Shown: piece after piece, positions 8,349 to 14,609 of the stretch | How the letters are laid out: each line of letters begins with the position of its first letter | Position numbering within the stretch: the stretch's first letter is position 1 | Assembly (NCBI GenBank): GCA_021325135.1 | Contig: JAJPHT010000013.1 | Span: 99,815-163,814 of the forward strand | From: Pseudomonadota bacterium | GTDB lineage: Archaea > Thermoplasmatota > SW-10-69-26 > JACQPN01 > JAJPHT01 | Reading direction: 5' to 3' | Length of the DNA stretch: 64,000 nucleotides | Made by a program: the position numbers and the translations under genes | Notes under the pieces: generated by a model | Seen by the model: the letters and a program-made list of their open reading frames with translations, nothing else | What the model was told of the DNA's origin: nothing | The model's database searches: none

Positions 8349-9101
8349 CTACGAGCCCAGCAGGTGGCGGAGCACGGGCCGCATGTCTGTCCCCTCGACG
8401 ACGTGGCGCGCGCGGCGGCGGACGACGTCGTCGCTGGGGTTGAACGCGACGCCGAAGCCCGTCTCGCGGAACATGGGCACGTCGTAGGCGCTGTTGCCCA
8501 CCGACGCGGTGCGCTCGCGGGGCACGCCCAGCTTGCGCAGGATCTCCCGCGCCATCTTGCCCTTGTCGTTGATCTCGACCCAGACGATCCCGTCTCCGTG
8601 GACGTGGCCCGTCTCCTTGAGCCGGAGGCCGTTGGCGACGTACATGTCGATGCCCAGGTCCACGCACACGCGCCGCGCGAGGATGTCGAGGCCGCCCGAG
8701 AGGATGCACGTCGCGACGCCCGCGCGCCGCAGGCTGTCCACCACCTCGCGGGCGCCCTCCATGAGGGGCGCGCGGTCCAGCACGCGCTCGATCTCGGAGA
8801 CGTGGACCTCGCGCCCCTTCCAGAGCGCGACGTCGCTGCGGATGAACGCGTGGTCGTCCAGCAGCCCGCGCTGATAGGCCTGCCAGTTGGACTCATTGCT
8901 CACGCCGAAGGCCTCGTGGAGCATCTCCCACGCGCTGCCGTGGACGAGCGTCCCGTCCATGTCGAAGAGGACCAGCTCCATCCCTTCGCGCCGCCGGTCG
9001 ACGTCCTCCCACGCGCTGGCGTGCCGCGTCGAGACCACCTGGAGCCAGCCATCCGCCAGGGGGATGGGCTCGCGGGCGCTGCGATGCGTGGGCGTGGGCA
9101 T
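8349..9101 (-). CDS. HAD-family phosphatase, phosphoserine phosphatase-like
   Basis: HAD superfamily hydrolase. Motif I is VLFDMDGTLVHG (nucleophile Asp), motif II ILSGGLD, and motif III/IV run from KGKMAREIL to ASVGNSAYDVPMF. This pattern is SerB-like and suggests phosphoserine to serine, though other phosphomonoesters are possible. The core starts at ATG 8981 (MELVLFDMDG); an in-frame ATG at 9101 adds 40 residues. I extend to 9101 because codons there keep GC-ending third bases in nearly every position. Confidence 0.8.
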   Translation of the reverse strand: MPTPTHRSAREPIPLADGWLQVVSTRHASAWEDVDRRREGMELVLFDMDGTLVHGSAWEMLHEAFGVSNESNWQAYQRGLLDDHAFIRSDVALWKGREVHVSEIERVLDRAPLMEGAREVVDSLRRAGVATCILSGGLDILARRVCVDLGIDMYVANGLRLKETGHVHGDGIVWVEINDKGKMAREILRKLGVPRERTASVGNSAYDVPMFRETGFGVAFNPSDDVVRRRARHVVEGTDMRPVLRHLLGS

Positions 9102-9201
9102 CGGGACTCCCGAGCCCGCCGCTCGCCTTCAGCGTTGCTCAAGGGGCGCCGGGTTGAAGAAAGGGTTAAGAAAGGCCCCCGCGAGTCATCGCGCGTCCTC
9201 C

Positions 9202-9615
9202 ATGCCCCGCGCCCAGAACAAGGCGGCGTCCATCCGCCGGTCCATCCAGGTGGGCGCGGGCCCTGCGAAGGTGTATGACGCCTTCCGCACGGGCGAGGCC
9301 CTCTCCACGTGGTACATGGACGGCACCACGTCGGAGTTCCGCGAGGGCGGCGCCATGTCCTTCGACGGCCCCGAGGGGAGCGTGCGCGCGACCTTCGTCG
9401 AGCTTCGCGAGGACGAGCGCATCGTCATGGAGTACCACGCCCCCTGGTGGGGCACCGTGACGTGGGAGATCGTCGCGACCCCCAAGGGCAGCCGCGTGAC
9501 CCTCACCCACGAAGGCTTCGAAGGCCGCGAGGAGTGGCTCGACCGCTTCACCTGGGGTTGGGAATCCTTTCTGAAGGCCCTGAAAGCGTTTGTCGAAGGC
9601 CGGCCGATCAAGTAG
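9202..9615 (+). CDS. SRPBCC (AHSA1-like) domain protein
   Basis: 137 residues starting MPRAQNKAASIRRSIQVG. It has the Bet v1/START helix-grip fold pattern of the AHSA1 family (VYDAFRTGEALSTWYMDGT, FVELREDERIVMEYHAP, VTLTHEGFEGREEWLDR, then the long last helix WGWESFLKALKAFVEG). Ligand unknown. Its last 77 bases occur again 172 bases downstream at 9710-9786. Confidence 0.85.
   Translation: MPRAQNKAASIRRSIQVGAGPAKVYDAFRTGEALSTWYMDGTTSEFREGGAMSFDGPEGSVRATFVELREDERIVMEYHAPWWGTVTWEIVATPKGSRVTLTHEGFEGREEWLDRFTWGWESFLKALKAFVEGRPIK
9538..9614 (+). repeat. Direct repeat A, copy 1 (inside the AHSA1 gene)
   Basis: 77 bases covering the last 25 codons of the AHSA1 gene into its stop. Copy 2 is at 9710-9786. 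The two copies differ at three positions before the stop, and all three are synonymous in the AHSA1 frame (CTC/CTG, AAA/AAG, GAA/GAG); the stops are TAG and TAA. Confidence 0.9.
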
Positions 9616-9632
9616 GCAACGTGCGATGCCTG

Positions 9633-9705
9633 TCGCCCCCGGAGCCGCGCGAAGCGCGGCGGAGCGGGGCGCGCAGGGCGCATTGCGCCGCTGGTGCGCC
9701 AGCGG
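9633..9705 (+). repeat. Structured dispersed repeat, copy 1 (73 nt)
   Basis: Begins TCGCCCCCGGAG and ends GCTGGTGCGCCAGCGG. It can fold as an outer stem (CGCCCC with GGGGCG) around hairpin I (CCGCGC-GAA-GCGCGG, 9645-9659), then hairpin II (GGCGCA-T-TGCGCC, 9677-9689) and hairpin III (CCGCTGG-TGCG-CCAGCGG, 9688-9705). A second copy lies inverted at 12347-12418. It sits exactly between direct repeats A1 and A2. Confidence 0.85.
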
Positions 9706-9709
9706 TGGC

Positions 9710-9787
9710 CTGGACCGCTTCACCTGGGGTTGGGAATCCTTTCTGAAGGCCCTGAAGGCGTTTGTCGAGGGCCGGCCGATCAAGTAA
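9710..9787 (+). pseudogene. Direct repeat A, copy 2: detached C-terminus of an AHSA1-like gene
   Basis: Encodes LDRFTWGWESFLKALKAFVE and the following GRPIK then TAA, identical in protein to the end of the gene at 9202-9615. No start codon or body of a gene precedes it. Only silent differences from copy 1 suggest that it is the remnant of a once complete tandem paralogue, or was kept similar by gene conversion. Confidence 0.7.
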
Positions 9788-9808
9788 GAGTCGCAAGGGC
9801 CGCGAACG

Positions 9809-9815
9809 CTTATCT
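9809..9815 (+). promoter_or_regulatory. TATA-like box for the 9838 gene
   Basis: CTTATCT centred at 9812, 26 bases before GTG 9838, which is the spacing expected of a leaderless archaeal transcript. Confidence 0.65.
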
Positions 9816-9837
9816 TGCGCCCACGGGCTGGGCGAGC

Positions 9838-10380
9838 GTGCCCCGCGCGCTCCGTGCCGTGCTCCTGCTGGGCTCCCTTCTCGCGCTGGGCGTCGCCGCG
9901 ATCCTCTGGGGCCCGTTCCTGGTGCGGGACCAGATCGAGGGCGCGGGAGGGCCATTCGGCCAGTGGGTCCGCGCCGCGGGCCTCCTCGCCATCGCGTTGG
10001 CCGCGGTCAGCCTGGGGCGGCGCACGCTCCTGCCGCGGCTGGCGCGGGCCCTCCCGGAGCGGCGCGAGACGCTGCGCCGTCTCGGGCGGACCCTGCAACG
10101 CGACGGTGATATCATCCACCTGACGGCGGGCTTCCTGACGCTGGGCCTCGGGCTCCTCCACGCCTGGTACTCGCCCAGCCTCAATCCGCTCATCTGGGCA
10201 GGCTTCGGCTGCCTCGCCCTCCTCGTCGCCATGGGCGTCGGGCTGCAATGGGGGTTCCTGCCGGTCCTTCTGCGGCGCCCCGTCGCGGCGCGGAACGCCA
10301 AGTGGGCGCTCACCCTCGCGGCCACCGTCCTCATCGTCTGGGGGCACGCGCAGCTGCCGCTCCCGCCGGGCGCTCGCTAG
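9838..10380 (+). CDS. Four-helix membrane protein, possibly b-type cytochrome-like
   Basis: 180 residues from leaderless GTG 9838. Hydrophobic segments are seen at about 5-25, 42-62, 94-118, 122-142 and 155-173. Membrane histidines in IIHLTAGFLTLGLGLLHAW and IVWGHAQL are placed as in four-helix haem b proteins (cytochrome b561/DUF4405-like); haem binding is inference. Its stop overlaps the convergent regulator's stop by four bases (CTAG). Confidence 0.7.
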   Translation: MPRALRAVLLLGSLLALGVAAILWGPFLVRDQIEGAGGPFGQWVRAAGLLAIALAAVSLGRRTLLPRLARALPERRETLRRLGRTLQRDGDIIHLTAGFLTLGLGLLHAWYSPSLNPLIWAGFGCLALLVAMGVGLQWGFLPVLLRRPVAARNAKWALTLAATVLIVWGHAQLPLPPGAR

Positions 10381-11198
10381 GGCCTGGCCGTCCACACGCG
10401 CTGCCCGCCGTCGCGGTCTTCCTCCACGCTGCGGAACGCGCCGCGCAGCGCCCGCGTCACGGCCGCCGAGGGCGGCGCCTGCGCCACGTCGGGGAAGAGG
10501 CGCTCCTGCTCCTGCGCGAGGAAGTCCACGAAGGGGTCCACGCCGCGCGGCAGCGGCGCGGGCGCCACGGCGTGCAGCGTGCCCGCGGGTGATAGCACGC
10601 GCGCCCACTCGCGGGCGCAGCGGGCGAGGCTGCGCGCGGGGGGAAGCTCGTTGACGAAGAGGAGGCGCACGTGCGCGTCGCGCAGCGGGACCGCGCTCCA
10701 GGTGCCCTCCAGCGCGACGAGCCCCGCGGGAGGACGCGGCGGCGTCGGCACGCCGGGCGGCAGCACGAGGTAGGTCTGCCGCGGCAGGGCGCGGGCGTAG
10801 GCGCCCAGGATGCGAAGCTCCACCGCGCCGACGCGCGAGCCCGACACCATGGCGACGGGGCCCGCGGGAGGGCGCCACGCGCCGCCGCCCGAGCCGCCGC
10901 GGCGCTGCGAGGCGTGGTACGCGCCCATGAGCCGGTCCAGCGCCTCGCGAAGCTCCTCGCGCAACGCCTCCTCGCCGCGCGCCGCGAGGCGATAGACGCG
11001 CCGCGGCGGGCCCTGCCCCCGGGCCTCGGACGAGGCGAGGAGGCCCGCCTCCTCCAGGCGCGCGAGGCGGCGGTACACCGTCGCGCGGTCCGCGCCCTCG
11101 CCCTCCGCCGCAAGCTGCGCCGCGATCGCGTAGGCGTGGGAGGGCCGAGCCCGCACGAGGCGGAGGATGCGCAGGTCCCGCTGGCTCGTCGCATCCAT
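10377..11198 (-). CDS. PadR-like winged-helix regulator fused to a methyltransferase-like domain
   Basis: 273 residues from ATG 11198. Residues 1-100 are a PadR-type winged helix (HAYAIAAQLAAEGEGADRAT, VYRRLARLEEAGLLASSE, PPRRVYRLAARG). The C-terminal 150 residues resemble the second half of a class I SAM methyltransferase (LRDAHVRLLFVNELP, CAREWARVLSPAGTLHAVAP), with the glycine-rich SAM loop weak or absent. This suggests a regulator with a sensory, perhaps inactive, methyltransferase fold. It faces the SRPBCC gene; an inverted repeat overlaps its own start. Confidence 0.8.
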   Translation of the reverse strand: MDATSQRDLRILRLVRARPSHAYAIAAQLAAEGEGADRATVYRRLARLEEAGLLASSEARGQGPPRRVYRLAARGEEALREELREALDRLMGAYHASQRRGGSGGGAWRPPAGPVAMVSGSRVGAVELRILGAYARALPRQTYLVLPPGVPTPPRPPAGLVALEGTWSAVPLRDAHVRLLFVNELPPARSLARCAREWARVLSPAGTLHAVAPAPLPRGVDPFVDFLAQEQERLFPDVAQAPPSAAVTRALRGAFRSVEEDRDGGQRVWTARP

Positions 11199-11224
11199 GC
11201 GAATAGGTGGAGTCGCATAGATGC
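11191..11224. promoter_or_regulatory. 12-bp inverted repeat over the regulator start, probable operator
   Basis: GCATCCATGCGA (11191-11202) and TCGCATAGATGC (11213-11224) match at 11 of 12 positions with a 10-base spacer. The left arm covers the regulator's start codon and the right arm touches the TATA box of the divergent SRPBCC gene. This is well placed for autoregulation and for control of the neighbour. Confidence 0.65.
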
Positions 11225-11232
11225 CTATAAGC
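11223..11232. promoter_or_regulatory. Shared TATA box for divergent genes
   Basis: GCCTATAAGC, centred near 11228, lies 26 bases before ATG 11254 on the plus strand and 30 bases before ATG 11198 on the minus strand (read there as GCTTATAGGC). Confidence 0.6.
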
Positions 11233-11253
11233 CCCATCGCCGCTGGCCGGCGC

Positions 11254-11706
11254 ATGCGATGGCGCCACGAGGCCCTCGTCCCCGCCAGCCCCGACGCGGT
11301 CTACGCCTGGATGTCCGACTTCCGCGAGGACGACCACGCCCGCGAGGCGTTCCTGCGCGGCTCGGGCGCGAAGCCCGGCGGCGCGGCGTCGCATCGCACC
11401 GTCGTCTCCCGGGAGGGGAACCGCGTGCGGCTCCACGACGCGTGGGGCCGCCGCTCCTTCGACCTGGACGTGGAGCTTGCCCCCGAGGCGCGCGAGGTGC
11501 GCCTCACCGGCGAGTACGGCTACTCCGCCACCTGGCGCGCCGAGCCGGCCGCGGGAGACACCCGCGTCGTCGTCGAGGGCCGCCTGGAGCCCACGGGGAT
11601 CATGCGCCTCCTCGCGCCCCTCTTCTCCCGCGGCATGGCCAAGCAGATGCAGGACGACTTCAACGGCCACGTCGAGGACATGCGCAGCGGCCTCACGAAG
11701 ACGTGA
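11254..11706 (+). CDS. SRPBCC family protein
   Basis: 150 residues starting MRWRHEALVPASPDAVYAWM, a START/Bet v1-type (polyketide cyclase-like) helix-grip protein: first strand and helix, central strands (VRLHDAWGRRSFDLDVELAP), and a long C-terminal helix (MAKQMQDDFNGHVEDMRSGL). The leaderless ATG is set by the TATA box at 11224-11232. Divergent from the PadR-like regulator, which probably controls it. Its end overlaps the convergent thioredoxin-like gene by 14 bases. Confidence 0.8.
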   Translation: MRWRHEALVPASPDAVYAWMSDFREDDHAREAFLRGSGAKPGGAASHRTVVSREGNRVRLHDAWGRRSFDLDVELAPEAREVRLTGEYGYSATWRAEPAAGDTRVVVEGRLEPTGIMRLLAPLFSRGMAKQMQDDFNGHVEDMRSGLTKT

Positions 11707-12187
11707 GGAGCGCGCGCACCTTCGCCTCGATGCGCTCGGGGTGGTCGTCCCCAAGCTGGACGTGGCGAAGCTCCCCATCGCGGCCCACGAGGTACAGGGC
11801 GGGCCAGAAGCGGTTCTTGAACGCGTCCCACGCCGCGCTGCGCCCGTCCAGCGCCACGGGGAACGCCACGCCCAGCGCGCGCACGGACGCGCCCACCACG
11901 GCCGCGACGTCCGCGCCGAACGCCGGCTCGTGGACGCCCACCACGGCGAGCCCCAGGGGCCCATACGCGCGATGCATGGCCTCGGCCTCCAGCATCGCGG
12001 ACGCGCAGCGCACGTCGTCGTGCACGAAGAAGACGATGAGCGTCACGCGCCCGCGCAGCGACGCGGGATCGACCGCGCCGCCCACCCAGCCGGTGGCGGA
12101 GCGCAGGGAGAGGAGCGGCCCGTAGAGCGGCGCCGGAGCCGGGGGCTCCAGCCAATCCGCCACCCTCGCGCGCCAGCCCGCGTCCAT
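11693..12187 (-). CDS. Thioredoxin-fold protein lacking the CxxC motif
   Basis: 164 residues. The pattern VTLIVFFVHDDVRCASAMLE followed by GPLGLAVVGVHEPAFGADV and FKNRFWPALYLVGRDGEL matches the thioredoxin domain of DipZ/TlpA-like proteins, where the first motif is normally TYTCINCLR. Here only one cysteine remains (VRCAS), so it is unlikely to act as a dithiol oxidoreductase. No signal peptide is seen. Confidence 0.75.
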   Translation of the reverse strand: MDAGWRARVADWLEPPAPAPLYGPLLSLRSATGWVGGAVDPASLRGRVTLIVFFVHDDVRCASAMLEAEAMHRAYGPLGLAVVGVHEPAFGADVAAVVGASVRALGVAFPVALDGRSAAWDAFKNRFWPALYLVGRDGELRHVQLGDDHPERIEAKVRALLTSS

Positions 12188-12278
12188 GCAGGGCCACCTC
12201 GGCGCCGACCCCTACAAGACGGTTTCCCGATGCGCCCGGGCCAGCAAAGGCTCATCAGGAGGGCGCTCCGGGGCGCTC

Positions 12279-12335
12279 GCCGCCATGATGCTTGGCTTCG
12301 GAATGAGCACCCCCAAACTTCGCGATGACCGAATT
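12279..12335. repeat. Direct repeat B, copy 1 (57 bp)
   Basis: Begins GCCGCCATGATGCTTGGCTT and differs from copy 2 (12473-12529) at a single base (AAACTT against AAATTT). It does not belong to any recognised gene. Confidence 0.9.
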
Positions 12336-12346
12336 TGATTCGACTG

Positions 12347-12418
12347 CCGCTGGCGCACCAGCGGCGCAATGCGCCCTACGCACCCCGCTCCGCGCCGCAG
12401 GCGGCGCTCCGGGGGCGA
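12347..12418 (-). repeat. Structured dispersed repeat, copy 2 (72 nt, inverted)
   Basis: Read on the minus strand it matches copy 1 at 9633-9705. The final 46 positions agree at 44, the two changes being C to T. Hairpin I is different in sequence but still pairs (GCGCCGC-CT-GCGGCGC, 12392-12407), and the outer stem is kept by a G-U pair (CGCCCC with GGGGTG). Hairpins II and III are identical to copy 1. Confidence 0.85.
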
Positions 12419-12472
12419 TAAGCCGGCCGAGGTCATCCAAACGCTCAAGCCAAGCGAGCCGTCCTGGGGCGT

Positions 12473-12529
12473 GCCGCCATGATGCTTGGCTTCGGAATGA
12501 GCACCCCCAAATTTCGCGATGACCGAATT
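12473..12529. repeat. Direct repeat B, copy 2 (57 bp)
   Basis: Second copy of the repeat at 12279-12335, one mismatch, 194 bases downstream. Together the copies bracket the structured element as repeat A does at 9.6 kb. Confidence 0.9.
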
Positions 12530-12643
12530 GGACTTTGCTGAGCGGCTTTCGATCACTGGGGCGGGCCCAAGGGGGAGGGCTTCGTCGCGCGCGCGGCGCG
12601 TGCGCTGGGGGAGTCTGGGCTTGGGGCCACGAAGGGGGCCGTC

Positions 12644-12853
12644 CTACCTGGCCCGGTCGCGGTCGCGCTTGACCTGCCACGCCGTGAGGACCATGCCCAG
12701 GGGGCAGAGGACGGCGGCGACGAAGGGGATCCACGCGTAGCGGCCGTAGCCCCAGAGGGAGAGCGCCAGGACGAGGGCGAAGGGGGCGAGGGCGACGGTC
12801 CAGTGGAGCGCGTCGCGCAGGGCGGTCCGCTGCCGGGGCGTCTCCGGGGCCAC
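12644..12853 (-). CDS. Small two-helix membrane protein
   Basis: 69 residues, MAPETPRQRTALRDALHWTV onwards, with two hydrophobic segments (about 18-36 and 41-60) and a basic tail (VKRDRDRAR). Not recognised. It follows the glycerol kinase gene on the same strand by about 55 bases. Confidence 0.6.
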   Translation of the reverse strand: MAPETPRQRTALRDALHWTVALAPFALVLALSLWGYGRYAWIPFVAAVLCPLGMVLTAWQVKRDRDRAR

Positions 12854-12908
12854 GTTCGAGGCAGGCAGCCAGGGGGGATTTGGCGTTTGCGGCGACGCCG
12901 TGCTCGGG

Positions 12909-14405
12909 TCAGGCCTCGGAGAGACGTGTGAGGCGCCGGGCCGCGGCGACGAAGCCCCGCCACTCGCGCAGGCGGCGGTCGCGCTCGTCGGGGGGCATCT
13001 TCGGCGTGAAGCGGCGGTCGAGGCGCCAGGCCTTGGCGAGGTCCGCCCGCGACGCGATGACGCCCGTGCCCAGGGCGGCCAGCGCGGCGGCGCCCAGGGA
13101 GGTGGTCTCGGTCACCTTGGGGCGCTCCACAGGGACGCCCAGGAGGTCGGCCTGGAACTGCATGAGGAACGCGTTGGCGGTGCCGCCCCCGTCGACGCGC
13201 AGCGTGCGCACCTTGACGCCGGAGTCCTCCTCCATGGCCTGGAGCACCTCAGCGGTGCGGTACGCGGTGGCCTCCAGCACGGCGCGGACGAGGTGCGCCT
13301 TGGTGGTGCCGCGGGTGAGGCCCACGAACGCGCCGCGCGCCTCGGCGTCCCAGTGCGGCGCGGCGAGCCCCGCCAGCGCCGGCAGGAAGCGCACGCCGCC
13401 CGCGTCCTTGACCGAGCGCGCGAGCGCCTCCGTCTCGGAGGCCTTCTTCACGAAGCCCAGCTGGTCGCGGAGCCATTGCACGCTGGCGCCCGTGGTGAAG
13501 ATGGAGCCCTCCAGCGCGTACTCCACCTGGCCGTCCAGGTCCCAGGCCACCGTGGCGAGGAGGCGCGACGAGGCGGGGCGCTTTGCCCCCGTGTTCATGA
13601 GGAGGAACGAGCCCGTGCCGTAGGTGTTCTTGGCGTCGCCCGGCGCGTGGCACGCCTGGCCGAAGAGCGCTGCCTGCTGGTCGCCCGCGATGCCCGCCAG
13701 CGGGGCGTCGGCGCCCAGCGCGCTCGCGGTGGCCAGCTCTCCGCTGGAGGGCACGAGAGCGGGAAGGCTCTCCCGCGGCACGCCGAAGAGGCCCAGAAGC
13801 TCGTCGCTCCACGCGCGATGATCCAGGTCGTAGAGCATGGTGCGGCTCGCGTTGGTGGCGTCCGTGACGTGGCTCTCGCCGTTTGATAGCTTGAACGCGA
13901 GCCACGCGTCGATGGTGCCCAGCCGCAGGCGCCCGTCGGCCGCGGCCTTCTGCACCTTGGGCGCGTGCTTCAGGAGCCACTCCATCTTGGTGGCCGAGAA
14001 GTAGGGGTCGGTGACGAGCCCCGTGCGCTCGCGTATCCACGCCTCGCGGCCCTGCTCGCGAAGCTCGTCGCAGCGCGCGGCCGTGCGCCGGTCCTGCCAC
14101 ACGATGGCGCGATGGAGCGGCTTTCCCGTCTTCGCGTCCCACGCCACGACGGTCTCGCGCTGGTTCGTGAGCCCGACGCCCGCGAGGTCGGCGGGCTTCG
14201 TCCTCGACGCGCGGAGCGCCTGCGCCACCACGCGCTGCGTCGTCCGCCAGATCTCCTCCGCGTCGTGCTCGACCCAGCCGGGCCTGGGGAAGTGCTGCGC
14301 GAACTCGCGGTCCGCCGTGGCGAGGGGGCGCAGCCTCGCGTCGTACACCGTCGCCTGCGTCCCGGTGGTGCCCTGGTCGATGGCAAGGATGCGGGGGGCG
14401 GGCAT
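12909..14405 (-). CDS. glpK: Glycerol kinase
   Basis: 498 residues, the family's usual length. FGGY kinase: ATP + glycerol to sn-glycerol 3-phosphate. The N-terminal phosphate loop is LAIDQGTTGTQATVYD; substrate residues lie in GLTNQRETVVAWDAKTGKPL and IVWQDRR; the second domain has IAGDQQAALFGQ, KNTYGTGSFLLMNTG, the ATP-site LRVDGGGTANAFLMQFQ and ETTSLGAAALAALG. In archaea it feeds external glycerol into the lipid and glycolytic pools. No glycerol-3-phosphate dehydrogenase or transporter is nearby. Confidence 0.95.
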   Translation of the reverse strand: MPAPRILAIDQGTTGTQATVYDARLRPLATADREFAQHFPRPGWVEHDAEEIWRTTQRVVAQALRASRTKPADLAGVGLTNQRETVVAWDAKTGKPLHRAIVWQDRRTAARCDELREQGREAWIRERTGLVTDPYFSATKMEWLLKHAPKVQKAAADGRLRLGTIDAWLAFKLSNGESHVTDATNASRTMLYDLDHRAWSDELLGLFGVPRESLPALVPSSGELATASALGADAPLAGIAGDQQAALFGQACHAPGDAKNTYGTGSFLLMNTGAKRPASSRLLATVAWDLDGQVEYALEGSIFTTGASVQWLRDQLGFVKKASETEALARSVKDAGGVRFLPALAGLAAPHWDAEARGAFVGLTRGTTKAHLVRAVLEATAYRTAEVLQAMEEDSGVKVRTLRVDGGGTANAFLMQFQADLLGVPVERPKVTETTSLGAAALAALGTGVIASRADLAKAWRLDRRFTPKMPPDERDRRLREWRGFVAAARRLTRLSEA

Positions 14406-14456
14406 CGGGGGCGGATCGCGGCGGCGCGGGAAGAGCGCTTCGCCTCGCCTTCGCTG

Positions 14457-14564
14457 GGGGCTCCGCCCTCTTTCCCCCCGCCAAACCACCGGACCACGGG
14501 ACCCCCGAACCAACGCCGGGGATTCGGCGATTCGGAGATTCGGGGGTTGAAGGGGCGGAGCCCC
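14457..14564. repeat. Distant 12-bp inverted repeat between glpK and the histidine kinase gene
   Basis: GGGGCTCCGCCC (14457-14468) and GGGCGGAGCCCC (14553-14564) are exact complements 84 bases apart. Between them, GATTCGG occurs three times at 8-base steps (14521-14543). The 204-base gap holds nothing else I recognise. Confidence 0.55.
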
Positions 14565-14609
14565 GCTGGCCCGCGAGCGGAGGGGCCTGCCACGAGATCG
14601 CTTCTCGGC

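Larger units (their letters stand above)
12188..12643. other. 456-bp non-coding stretch holding repeats
   Basis: No convincing gene. It contains direct repeat B copy 1, the inverted second copy of the structured 72-73 nt element, and direct repeat B copy 2, in that order, then about 110 bases with no clear signal. Confidence 0.7.

Noticed and set aside
12188..12643. Several open frames in the gap that holds the repeats.
   Set aside because: They are formed by the repeats themselves, have mixed codon use and no start signal or family features.
14457..14564. The inverted repeat beside the histidine kinase gene as a third copy of the 72-73 nt element.
   Set aside because: Only a GGAGC/GCTCC core is shared; hairpins II and III of the element are absent.
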